Assembly: GCA_031549115.1 (NCBI GenBank)
Contig: JAVBQJ010000008.1
Coordinates: 1 to 40,910, forward strand
Length of the DNA: 40,910 nucleotides
DNA from: JAVBQJ01 sp031549115
Lineage (GTDB): Bacteria; Verrucomicrobiota; Lentisphaeria; Victivallales; Victivallaceae
Direction: 5' to 3'
Each line of letters opens with the position of its first letter. Positions within the stretch are counted from its first letter, which is position 1. Shown piece by piece: positions 1 through 8,247 of the stretch. The notes below the pieces were generated by a model, which worked only from the letters and a program-made list of their open reading frames with translations, searched no databases and had not been told where the DNA came from. A program made the translations under genes and the position numbers.

Positions 1-1
1 G

Positions 2-2902
2 ATCGACTATCATGATTCTCCCCATCCGTTTTCCGAGGCCGACCGTCAGATCCTGCAGAATGTCTGCACTTGTTTTCAATTGGCCCTGGAGCGGGACCGC
101 CGCCTGAAGGAAATTGCCAAAGGCGCCACGATGCTCCAGCAGGTCTTTGAAAGCATCACCCTGCCGGTGATGTTGTTCGACCTCGATTTCAATATCGTCG
201 CCGTCAACACGGCGACCAGCGTCAGCACCGGAGTGCCGATGGATCGGTTGATCGGCCACAAGTGCCATAACGCGCTTTGCAATCACGATTTCCCGCCGGA
301 GTGGTGTCCGATGCGGCGGACCATGGCGGACGGCAAGGTGGCGAAAATCGATTTCCAGGGGCATGACAAACAGTATATCGTTTCCACCCATCCCGTATAC
401 GACCACGACGGGAAAATGATCTATGTGCTCGAAACCGCGTTTGACATTACCGAGCAGAAGGAGCAGGAAAAGCAGCTTCAGACCATGAACCTGATGCTGA
501 ACAACGCTTCCGAAATCGCCCGGATCACCTACTTTACCGGAGATCACGAGACGAATGTCTCCATGATCGGCGGCGCGAGCGGCATCGGCCTGCCGGAGGG
601 CGGGGAGACGAAACCGCTGCTCGACTGGGTGATTCCGGAAGATCGCGAAGAGCTCGCCCGGCAGCGCCGGAAAGTGTTGGCGGACAGTTCCTATAACGGG
701 ACCATGGTTTGCCGCTCCAACGCCACCGGAGAAGTTCGCAGCTACCGCCTGATCGTGCAGCGGTCGCGGCACGACGACCGGATCTGCGTCGGGCTGCTCC
801 AGGACATCAGCGATTATGTCGCGCTCGAAAACGAGCGGCAGAAGCTGATCCGCTCGCTCCATAATTACGTGGAGGGGGAAAAGGCCTTCAACGCCTGCCT
901 TTCGCAGATCGCCATGGAGGATGATTTCGACAGCAACGTCGACGCCATTCTCCGGGTCATCGCCGCCCAGTTCGATTGCGACCGCGTCTTCTTCGGGGAT
1001 TACGAGGAACCGGATATGGCGTTCCGCCTGAAGTTCGAGAAGACCCGGGAAGGGGTCGTCCCCCGGATCGGAATCCTCAATCCGGTTCTGGAACAGCACT
1101 TCCGGCAATGGCGGCCCCGGTTCATGAACGACGAATCGGTGAGCGTGGCGGAGGGAGATCCCGAGTACATGGAGGAGCTGAAAGCCTACTCCTGCCATGC
1201 GCTGCTGTGTACGCCGGTATGGGTCAACAACAAACTCTACGGGGTTCTCGGCGCCAGCCTGCTCGGGGAGAAGCTGGAAACTTCCCGGCTGGACGAAAAC
1301 ATCATGCGCTCCGCCGCCAAGCTGCTGGTCCTGGCGCGGGAGCGGCAGATTCAGCGCGACGCGCTGATGGCGCTGGACCGCCAGAACGCGCTGATCTTCG
1401 ACGTGATGCCGGTGGCGGTTTGTTTCTTCAACACCCGCCGCGAGCTGATTCGCTGCAACCAGGCCGCCGCCGACCTCTTCGGTCATACGTTGGAGGAAAT
1501 GCTCTCTTTGCCGTGCTACGAAACCATGTGCCTGACGCCCGGAGGGATCGCGGATTGTCCGATCCGGGCGGTCATCGAAACCGAGACCATCCAGTCTCGG
1601 GAAATCGTCGTCGGGACGCGCGAATGTCAACTGCTGGCCATTCCGATTTTCGACAAGGAGGGCAGGCTGACCAATATCATCGAAAGCCTGTTCAACGTCA
1701 CCGAGCTCAAGGAGGGCAAGCGCCGTCTGGAGATTGCCCTGACCGCCGCCGAAGCGGCCAGCCGGGCCAAGAGTTTCTTCGTCGCCACCATGAGCCATGA
1801 GCTGCGGACGCCGCTGAACGCGGTGATCGGCTTCAGCGAACTCCTGCAGAACAGCGAGCTTTCCCGCGAGGAGCAGGAAGAATATTTGAAATCCATCAAC
1901 CTGGCCGGAAACTCCCTGCTGTACCTGATCAACGACATTCTGGACCTTTCCAAGCTGGAAGCCGACCAGATGGTGCTGGTGCCGCAGGACACCAATGTGG
2001 GCGCGCTGCTGAAAGAGCTGAAATCCGTATTCAACTACAAGATCCGGACGCAGAATCTGTACTTCGATCTGATCCTGCCGGAAAATCCGGTGCTGCTGAA
2101 GCTGGACAGCCTGCGTCTGCGGCAGGTGCTCCTGAACCTGATCGGCAATGCCGTCAAATTCACAGCGCAGGGCGGAATTACCGTGCGCGTGGATTTCCAG
2201 CCGACCGGAGCCGGAGTCGGTACCCTGACCCTGCGTGTCAAGGATACCGGGATCGGCATAAAGAAAGAGGCGCAGGCAAAGATTTTCGAACCGTTCATCC
2301 AGCAGGATGCCCTGCGCGATTCCCATGCCTACAAGGGCTCCGGCCTCGGCTTGGCCATCACCAAGCGTCTGATCAACTGCATGAATGGAACAATCGACCT
2401 CACCAGCGATGTCGGCGAAGGATGTGAATTCGTGGTTGAGCTCCGGGATATTGCCTATACCGGCGTCATTCCGGCCTTGCCGGAGAAAACCCGGCCGGCC
2501 GGCAAGATCGAAACCGGCGATTGCCGGGTTCTCCTGGTGGATGATATCCCGTTGAACCTGAAAGTATTGAGCGCCATGCTGCAGAAGCTCGGCATTGCCT
2601 GCCGGACTGCCGGCTCCGGCCGGGAAGCCATGGAGCTGCTCCATAGCGACCGCGATTTCAATGTGCTTTTGACGGACATGTGGATGCCGGAGATGAACGG
2701 TGCGGAATTGGCTGCGGCGATTCACCGTGAATTTTCGGATGTTCCCTTTGCCATTGTGGCCGTGACGGCGGATACGGAGGCGGAAGACAACTTCTCCAGG
2801 GAACACTTTTCCGGCATTCTGTTGAAGCCGGTCACGGTGGAAAAGCTGCAAAAATTGTTTTCCGTACTGAAAAACCGGGAACACGGCTGGAGTGTCATCT
2901 GA
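2..2902 (+). CDS. Hybrid sensor histidine kinase, 5' end outside window
   Basis: This is a cytoplasmic-looking hybrid two-component kinase, open from the window edge with no in-frame stop upstream; the TTG at 80 is only an internal codon. Numbered from codon 80, the order is: end of a GAF domain (before residue 10), PAS (about 18-125), a PAS-like segment (135-245), GAF (258-425), PAS (432-545), HisKA with SHELRTP (His573), HATPase_c with N-box NAVKF near 690 and GSGLGLAI near 753, and a C-terminal receiver with VDD and phospho-acceptor Asp866 in LLTDMWMP. No membrane segment is visible in this part. Two PAS domains carry the same C-x4-C-x8-C-P motif. The HisKA region closely resembles that of the kinase at the other end of the window. 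The family autophosphorylates on His and relays to Asp; the signal and final target are unknown. Confidence 0.93.
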   Translation: MDYHDSPHPFSEADRQILQNVCTCFQLALERDRRLKEIAKGATMLQQVFESITLPVMLFDLDFNIVAVNTATSVSTGVPMDRLIGHKCHNALCNHDFPPEWCPMRRTMADGKVAKIDFQGHDKQYIVSTHPVYDHDGKMIYVLETAFDITEQKEQEKQLQTMNLMLNNASEIARITYFTGDHETNVSMIGGASGIGLPEGGETKPLLDWVIPEDREELARQRRKVLADSSYNGTMVCRSNATGEVRSYRLIVQRSRHDDRICVGLLQDISDYVALENERQKLIRSLHNYVEGEKAFNACLSQIAMEDDFDSNVDAILRVIAAQFDCDRVFFGDYEEPDMAFRLKFEKTREGVVPRIGILNPVLEQHFRQWRPRFMNDESVSVAEGDPEYMEELKAYSCHALLCTPVWVNNKLYGVLGASLLGEKLETSRLDENIMRSAAKLLVLARERQIQRDALMALDRQNALIFDVMPVAVCFFNTRRELIRCNQAAADLFGHTLEEMLSLPCYETMCLTPGGIADCPIRAVIETETIQSREIVVGTRECQLLAIPIFDKEGRLTNIIESLFNVTELKEGKRRLEIALTAAEAASRAKSFFVATMSHELRTPLNAVIGFSELLQNSELSREEQEEYLKSINLAGNSLLYLINDILDLSKLEADQMVLVPQDTNVGALLKELKSVFNYKIRTQNLYFDLILPENPVLLKLDSLRLRQVLLNLIGNAVKFTAQGGITVRVDFQPTGAGVGTLTLRVKDTGIGIKKEAQAKIFEPFIQQDALRDSHAYKGSGLGLAITKRLINCMNGTIDLTSDVGEGCEFVVELRDIAYTGVIPALPEKTRPAGKIETGDCRVLLVDDIPLNLKVLSAMLQKLGIACRTAGSGREAMELLHSDRDFNVLLTDMWMPEMNGAELAAAIHREFSDVPFAIVAVTADTEAEDNFSREHFSGILLKPVTVEKLQKLFSVLKNREHGWSVI

Positions 2903-2981
2903 TCTTCAACTTCATTCCGGTGAAACCGGGTGGAAATTAGCCTTAAAAAACGGATAAAACCGCTTTCTCCGGAATTATCCC

Positions 2982-3010
2982 TTGTTTTTCCGCCGGCGCG
3001 ATGGTATTGT
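2982..3010 (+). promoter_or_regulatory. Possible sigma70-type promoter for the ankyrin gene
   Basis: TTGTTT (2982-2987), a 17-base spacer, and TATTGT (3005-3010) lie about 50 bases before the start at 3062. Both hexamers are only moderate matches, so this is a weak call. A short CCGGT/ACCGG hairpin just after the kinase stop lacks a T-run and is not a convincing terminator. Confidence 0.4.
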
Positions 3011-3061
3011 TGCACAGGATATGGTTGCATCTGTTACTTTCCCGAATAACCAGGAGTTGCG

Positions 3062-5341
3062 ATGATGTATCGGAAATTTTTGTGTCTGGTTGCTTTGTCC
3101 GTGTTTCTGGCCGCCGCCACCGGGGCGGCGGAGGAGGCGGCACCGGTGAGCGCCGCCGACGAGGAAGCTGTGCCCGCCGCCGGTATTTTCGCCGGGCTCT
3201 TCGATAGAACGCCGGAGACGCTGCTGGACGCGGAATACCGTGAGAAAGCCGCCGGGCATGTCGCTGCGCGATTGCAGGAGGAGTGCCCCGGCGCGGATCC
3301 GGCATGGATGGAATTACTGGCCCGGCTGGATTACAACTGTCTGCCGCCGTCGGTCTCGCTTTTCCCCGATGACCGCGTCCGGGAAGCGCTTCCGGAAGAG
3401 TGCGTCCGGTCGTTGCTGCAGTGGTGGGTGGACGAAACGCATAAATTCCAGTCGGTCATGCAGATTCGCGACGCATTGGAGGAGGACGACACGCCGTCGT
3501 GGAGTCGGATTTGTGCGTTTTCCGCCTTGTGCGGCATGGAGCCGAAGTCTGCCGAATTTTCGCAGGGGATACGGGAGGAGTTGATCCGCTTTGCCGCCTC
3601 CGGCCGCATGAAAGGCGATGATGTATGGTATCTTTACAGCCGGATCGGCAGTTTTCTGGATGGGAGTGAGGAGTGGCAGGAGTTTATCGATGGTTTGAAG
3701 CTGGGTGGAGAACCCGACCCCTGGCTGTTGACGCTGGCCGAAGCCAGAGCCGCGCAGGAGCGCGCCTGGAAAGCCCGCGGCGAAGACTACGCATATAAGG
3801 TTTCCCGGGAAAACATGCGCGTCTATTGGCGGGAAATGGAAAAGGCCCGCGATCTTTTTCACCGGGCGCTGGAGCTTCATCCGGAGCGCGGCAACCCCTA
3901 CTTGCGCCTGATCGATGTCGAGAAATGCCTCAGCAATGTGCCGGGCAGCGTGGAAGCGTTTAAAATGGCGGTCCGCCATTGCCCGGATAATTCGACTGTC
4001 TACGAGGGGGCGATGTGGGCATTTCTGCCGCGCTGGGGCGGTTCGATATCGCTGCTTACGGCGGCTGGTGATGCGTGTCTTGAAAGCGGTCTTCTCGATA
4101 CGATGATTCCGGTTTACGGCTTTGATTTTTACGGCCATGCGGCCTGGGATCAGCGGGGGTGCCAATGGAAGGCGGTTTATCTGCGTGATGAGGTCATTGC
4201 CGCCGGCGACCGGCTGTATCAGGCGAGGATGGAGGCGACGGAACCGGGCTGGAAGCCGGGTTATGACTATTGTATGTTCAGCCGGATGATGTTCGAAGCC
4301 GCCACACTGCGTTACGACAAGGCGGCGGCGACCATGGAGGAGTTCGGCGGCGAAGCGCGTGCCCGGGAATATTTTGAGAAAGATTATACCTGGGAGTGGT
4401 GCAAGTTGTCGCGTTTTTATCCGAGAATGCCGCGCCTGCAGGATGTCGTCACCGAAGTCAAGGTGGGCAATGGCCCGCACGGCGAAGCCTTTCGCGCCGC
4501 CGAACAGGAGTTTCTGACCGGCCAGGCGCATCGCGGCGTCGCAATGCTGGGCGAATTGGTCCGCGAGCCTGCCTTGACGCCGGAGGAAAAAGAGTTTCTG
4601 CTGGATCAGTTGGGGCGCTGGAGTATGCCGTGTTCGCCGGAGGCCTATATCGGGCCGAACAACCGCATTTATTCCGCGCTGCAGGTCGCCGACAAGGAGG
4701 GTTTTCCCCACGTGACGGCGATCCTGACCCAGCTCGGAGCCGATCCGGCGGCGCATGAAAAATATCCGGGCGAGGCGGCGATTGCGGCCGCTTCCGACGG
4801 ACGCGATCCGAACGTCTTGGACCGGCTGCGGGCGCAGGGCGACCCGTTGACGCGCCCCGAGCCGGAACACGGGCGTTCGCCGCTGCATCTGGCGTTGTTG
4901 TGCGACAACATCAGGATGACGGCCAAATTGATCGAATTGGAGGTGCCGCTGGAGACGCGCGACCGCGCCGGGCATGTGCCGCTGCATCTGGCCGCGGTCG
5001 GCGATGCGCCGTTGTCGGCGACGCTGCTGCTGGAGGCGGGAGTGGACGCGGATATACAGGACGGGGACGGCGAAACGGCGCTGATGTTCACGTTGCAGGT
5101 CTGCGCCTCCAAGGAGATGCGGCGGCTGTTGATCAAATACAGCGAAGACATCGACCGCGCCAACCGGAGCGGCCGGACCGCGCTGCATTTTGCGGTCCAG
5201 TACGAAAAGGACCCGCAGGCGGTGCGCGATCTGGTGGCGGCCGGAGCCGATCCGGAGCGTGCCGATGCTTCCGGCGTGACGCCGCGGGCGCTGGCCGGCC
5301 GGATGGGCAAAAAGGCCTTCGTCGAGGCGATGCAGAAGTAG
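3062..5341 (+). CDS. Exported ankyrin-repeat protein with TPR-like helical region
   Basis: A 759-residue protein of unknown specific role, probably periplasmic or surface located. It starts MMYRK with a hydrophobic stretch and Ala-rich cleavage region (residues 1-22), a standard Sec signal peptide. An AGGAG ribosome site sits 6-7 bases before the ATG pair at 3062/3065. The middle is helical and TPR-like (for example KARDLFHRALELHPE, about residues 258-275). Ankyrin repeats fill about 605-750, with TPLH-type cores such as SPLHLALL, VPLHLAAV and TALHFAVQ and LLEAG-type turns. Ankyrin repeats normally bind proteins. The gene ends 4 bases from the convergent channel gene. The fold call is firm; the function is not known. 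Confidence 0.85.
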   Translation: MMYRKFLCLVALSVFLAAATGAAEEAAPVSAADEEAVPAAGIFAGLFDRTPETLLDAEYREKAAGHVAARLQEECPGADPAWMELLARLDYNCLPPSVSLFPDDRVREALPEECVRSLLQWWVDETHKFQSVMQIRDALEEDDTPSWSRICAFSALCGMEPKSAEFSQGIREELIRFAASGRMKGDDVWYLYSRIGSFLDGSEEWQEFIDGLKLGGEPDPWLLTLAEARAAQERAWKARGEDYAYKVSRENMRVYWREMEKARDLFHRALELHPERGNPYLRLIDVEKCLSNVPGSVEAFKMAVRHCPDNSTVYEGAMWAFLPRWGGSISLLTAAGDACLESGLLDTMIPVYGFDFYGHAAWDQRGCQWKAVYLRDEVIAAGDRLYQARMEATEPGWKPGYDYCMFSRMMFEAATLRYDKAAATMEEFGGEARAREYFEKDYTWEWCKLSRFYPRMPRLQDVVTEVKVGNGPHGEAFRAAEQEFLTGQAHRGVAMLGELVREPALTPEEKEFLLDQLGRWSMPCSPEAYIGPNNRIYSALQVADKEGFPHVTAILTQLGADPAAHEKYPGEAAIAAASDGRDPNVLDRLRAQGDPLTRPEPEHGRSPLHLALLCDNIRMTAKLIELEVPLETRDRAGHVPLHLAAVGDAPLSATLLLEAGVDADIQDGDGETALMFTLQVCASKEMRRLLIKYSEDIDRANRSGRTALHFAVQYEKDPQAVRDLVAAGADPERADASGVTPRALAGRMGKKAFVEAMQK

Positions 5342-5345
5342 GGTT

Positions 5346-6599
5346 TCAGCCGTTATCCGGGGCCTGGCCGGCGAGCACGATACCGGAGGTGTCGCTACAT
5401 TGCTGGAACACCCGCAGACCGAAGGTCGGCAGGATCGCCAGCAGATGGTCGAAGATATCCGACTGGATCTGTTCGTAGACGACCCAGCGGGTGTCGTTGG
5501 TGAAGCAGTAGACCTCCAGCGGCAATCCGGAGATGCCCGGCTGTAATTGGCGCACCAGCAGCAGCAGCTCCTGATTGACGCCCGGATGCGCCCGCAAATA
5601 TTGCTGGATGTAGATCCGGAACGTGCCGATGTTGGTGAGGCGCCTGCCGTTGACGGCGGCGTTGGCGCCGCGTTCGGCGAGTTCGTGGTTCCACTCGGCC
5701 AATTCGGCCTGTTTGCCCTCGAGGTACGGCGCCAGCAGCATGAACTCCCCCAGGTGTGCGATTTCCTCTTCGGTCAGAAACCGGACACTGCGCTGGTCGA
5801 TCAACAGCGAGCGTTTGATCCGGCGCCCGCCCGACTCGAACATGCCGCGCCAGTTGATGAACGAATCGGTGATCAGCTTGCGGATCGGAACGGTCGAGAT
5901 GGTTTTGTCCCAGTTCTGCACCTTGACGGTATGCAGCGCGATTTCGACCACCGCGCCGTCGGCATTCTGCGACGGCATTTCGATCCAGTCGCCGATCCGG
6001 ACCATCTGGTTGCTGCCCAGCTGCACTCCGGCGACCACCGACAGGATGGTGTCCTGAAAAATCAGCATCAATACCGCCGCCATGGCCCCCACCCCGGAGA
6101 GCAGCAGCAGCGGGCTGCGCTCCACCAGAATCGACCCCATCAGGATCAGCGCGACGATGACGATGAAAATTTTCACCAGCTGCAGATAGCCTTTGATCGG
6201 CTTGGTCGCCGCGTCCGGCTGCCGCTGGTAGATTACCTCGATCAGGTCGATCAGCTTGGCCAGCGCCAGCGACACGGTGACGACGATGAACAAGAGGCTC
6301 AGCTTTCGGAGCACCTCCTGGAGTATCGGGCTGCAATCCGGGATGACCGCCGGAAGCATGTAGACGACAACGGCGGGGACGATGTTGGCGATTCGCGCCA
6401 TCACTGCTTTGAAAACTTCGCCGCCCGGCTGGTCGGCCTGCGGCAACTTGCGGAAGACGACGCCGCAGAGCTTCAGCAGCCCGTTTTTGACGATCCATCC
6501 GGCCGCCACGCCGACCAGCAGTGCGGCGGCGATGACGATGGCGTCATAGACAAAGGGATAGTCGGTGAGTGTGTCCTGCAATTCGGTCAAAAAATTCAT
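5346..6599 (-). CDS. ybdG: MscS-family mechanosensitive channel, YbdG type
   Basis: A 417-residue inner-membrane channel that releases solutes on osmotic downshock. It resembles Escherichia coli YbdG (415 residues) over its whole length, from my memory of that sequence: several N-terminal membrane segments, the pore-helix region SGVGAMAAVLMLIFQDTIL (about 165-185), the MscS beta domain (GDWIEMPSQNADGAVVEI, VKVQNWDKTISTVP), then the YbdG-specific GGRRIKRSL and the C-terminal segment LPLEVYCFTNDTRWVVYE. The ATG at 6599 follows AAGGAG with a 7-base gap. It is transcribed away from the sialidase-like gene through an inverted repeat that overlaps its likely promoter. Nothing ties it to the glycan genes. 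Confidence 0.93.
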   Translation of the reverse strand: MNFLTELQDTLTDYPFVYDAIVIAAALLVGVAAGWIVKNGLLKLCGVVFRKLPQADQPGGEVFKAVMARIANIVPAVVVYMLPAVIPDCSPILQEVLRKLSLLFIVVTVSLALAKLIDLIEVIYQRQPDAATKPIKGYLQLVKIFIVIVALILMGSILVERSPLLLLSGVGAMAAVLMLIFQDTILSVVAGVQLGSNQMVRIGDWIEMPSQNADGAVVEIALHTVKVQNWDKTISTVPIRKLITDSFINWRGMFESGGRRIKRSLLIDQRSVRFLTEEEIAHLGEFMLLAPYLEGKQAELAEWNHELAERGANAAVNGRRLTNIGTFRIYIQQYLRAHPGVNQELLLLVRQLQPGISGLPLEVYCFTNDTRWVVYEQIQSDIFDHLLAILPTFGLRVFQQCSDTSGIVLAGQAPDNG

Positions 6600-6624
6600 G
6601 CCCGGCTCCTTATTGCGTATGCTT

Positions 6625-6665
6625 CTCCCCTTTCCGGAGGGTATACTATACTCTGGAAAGGGGAG
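6625..6665. repeat. Inverted repeat across the channel promoter
   Basis: CTCCCCTTTCCGGAG (6625-6639) and CTCTGGAAAGGGGAG (6651-6665) are inverted copies matching at 14 of 15 positions, around an 11-base AT-rich centre that contains the predicted -10. It could be an operator, or the transcript end of the sialidase-like gene. It lacks a T-run in the direction that gene is read, so an intrinsic terminator is less likely. Confidence 0.6.
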
Positions 6666-6673
6666 TTTTGCAA
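6645..6673 (-). promoter_or_regulatory. Predicted promoter of the YbdG-type channel gene
   Basis: Read on the minus strand, TTGCAA (6668-6673), a 17-base spacer and TATAGT (6645-6650) precede the channel start at 6599 by about 45 bases. The promoter sits inside the 6625-6665 inverted repeat. Confidence 0.5.
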
Positions 6674-6692
6674 GCCGGACGAGGGAATTCCG

Positions 6693-8222
6693 CTATCTGG
6701 CCGCCGGTTTCCATTGGAGGAAGCCGAGATCGCGCGGCATCTGCTGCTTCCTGGCGTTGAAATCCGCCCGGTGCGCCGCGCCGAATACGGTCAGAATTTC
6801 GCCGGAGGGCAGCAGTACGCTGAAGGTGGATTGGATCGCCGCCGCCCAGCGCTCCTTGCCCTTGATGTGTTCGGCGGTGAATTCCGCCAGCAGATACGGC
6901 GAATCCGAGCTCCAGCTTTTGCCGCCGTCGCGGCTTTCCACCGCTTCGAGGCCGAAGCGCGGGTAGCCGTCGGCGCTGTCGGGGTAGCCTTCGCGGACCA
7001 CGTAGGTCATGATCAGCCGTCGGTCGGGCAGCTCGACGATGGACGGGTGCATCCTCCCGTGCGGCTGGATTGCGATCAATTCCGACCAGCTTTCGGCGTC
7101 GTCGGACAGGGAAACGGCGAGCGCGTCGGATTGGTCCGTTTCGGCGCTGCGGTTCTGCGCCCGGCAGCCGGCGATGAAACCGCCGTCGCGTTTGCGGAAC
7201 AGCAGCACCTCGTTGACGCCGCGCCATTGCGGGATCGCGACCCAGTCGCTCCAGGTGACGCCGCCGTCATGGCTCCGGTGCAGCCACGGCTGGTTGACGC
7301 TATGCCCGTCGTCGGTGTAGGCCGCCTCGTACAAGACGCCATCCACGGCGAGCGGCGGATCCCAGTGGTGAATCTGCTCGTAACCCTCCGGCGGCTCCAC
7401 GGCGTTGAGAATGCGCCATGACGCCCCGAAGTCGTCGCTGACGACCCGGAGCCGGTGTTCGACGTCGTGGCAGTACGCCAGCAGGCGTTCGCCGTCGGTG
7501 CGGCATAACCCCATGCCCATGCCGAGTTCCGGGGCTCCGTTCAGGTATTCCGGCGTGCTCCATGAGGCGCCGTTGTCGGAGCTGAAGCTCTTCATCGCGT
7601 AATGCCAGTAACGGGTGCCGGCGTATTCGGCGTTGCACAACAGCGCCAGCCGTCCGTCCGGGTGCTGCGCCAGATAGGGGACCGTCAGCACCTGGTCCGG
7701 GGGGGACAGCAGGAACTTGATCCGGGCCGGAAATTCCTCCCGGCCGCGCCGGACGGTCGCCGGACGGTAGGGGGTGTCCTCCGGCGCCGGCGCCGGAGTG
7801 ACGGCCCAGACCAGTACAATCGCCTCCAATGCCAGCGGCAATGTGGGCGCTTGATAGAAGATCTCGTCCGCTTCCTCCCGGAGCAAGCCGGCATGGAAGT
7901 AGCCGCTGCCTATGGCGGGAAACGCTTCGGCCGGCCGCTTGTAACTATTGGTCATACCCCGGCGGCGAAGTCCCAGCTCCAGCAGCATCCGGCGTCCGGG
8001 CAGAGTTCCTGCGTCCTGCTGCGGCTTGACGCCGAGGTAGACCTGGGCGCTGTCCCACCCCAGCTTTTTCAGCCAGGGGAAAAGGCGGAAACTCCGCGTT
8101 TCGGTTTCGGGCGCCGGCAATACCAGCGCCATCCGGCCTTCGACCTCGCCGAGGCCGAAGGGGAGGGGCGCGGTCAGCGTCGCGGCAACCGGTGTTGATT
8201 TTTCGGAAGATGTCTGCATCAT
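6693..8222 (-). CDS. Sialidase-superfamily beta-propeller protein with Asp-boxes
   Basis: A 509-residue protein, last gene of the minus-strand operon. After a beta-rich N-terminal domain (about 1-165) it has a propeller with five Asp-box-like motifs: SSDNGASW, SDDFGASW, SHDGGVTW, SDDAESW and SRDGGKSW. True sialidases carry an Arg in an F-R-I-P motif early in the propeller; the matching place here reads LTVPYL, so the first substrate-binding Arg appears missing. It may act on another sugar or not be a classical sialidase. There is no signal peptide, so it is probably cytoplasmic. The start is the ATG pair at 8222/8219, after AAAGAGA, 25 bases from the end of the GH20-like gene. Confidence 0.75.
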   Translation of the reverse strand: MMQTSSEKSTPVAATLTAPLPFGLGEVEGRMALVLPAPETETRSFRLFPWLKKLGWDSAQVYLGVKPQQDAGTLPGRRMLLELGLRRRGMTNSYKRPAEAFPAIGSGYFHAGLLREEADEIFYQAPTLPLALEAIVLVWAVTPAPAPEDTPYRPATVRRGREEFPARIKFLLSPPDQVLTVPYLAQHPDGRLALLCNAEYAGTRYWHYAMKSFSSDNGASWSTPEYLNGAPELGMGMGLCRTDGERLLAYCHDVEHRLRVVSDDFGASWRILNAVEPPEGYEQIHHWDPPLAVDGVLYEAAYTDDGHSVNQPWLHRSHDGGVTWSDWVAIPQWRGVNEVLLFRKRDGGFIAGCRAQNRSAETDQSDALAVSLSDDAESWSELIAIQPHGRMHPSIVELPDRRLIMTYVVREGYPDSADGYPRFGLEAVESRDGGKSWSSDSPYLLAEFTAEHIKGKERWAAAIQSTFSVLLPSGEILTVFGAAHRADFNARKQQMPRDLGFLQWKPAAR

Positions 8223-8247
8223 GATTGTCTCTTTCCCGTATATGGGG

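Noticed and set aside
2923..2935. CCGGT/ACCGG hairpin after the first kinase gene
   Set aside because: Only five pairs and no T-run, too weak for a terminator call.
3314..5188. 624-codon minus-strand open frame opposite the ankyrin gene
   Set aside because: Antisense to a gene with signal peptide and ankyrin motifs; the product is unstructured and Arg/Gln-rich.
5547..7421. 624-codon plus-strand open frame opposite the channel and sialidase-like genes
   Set aside because: It crosses two real genes and their promoter; composition is low complexity.
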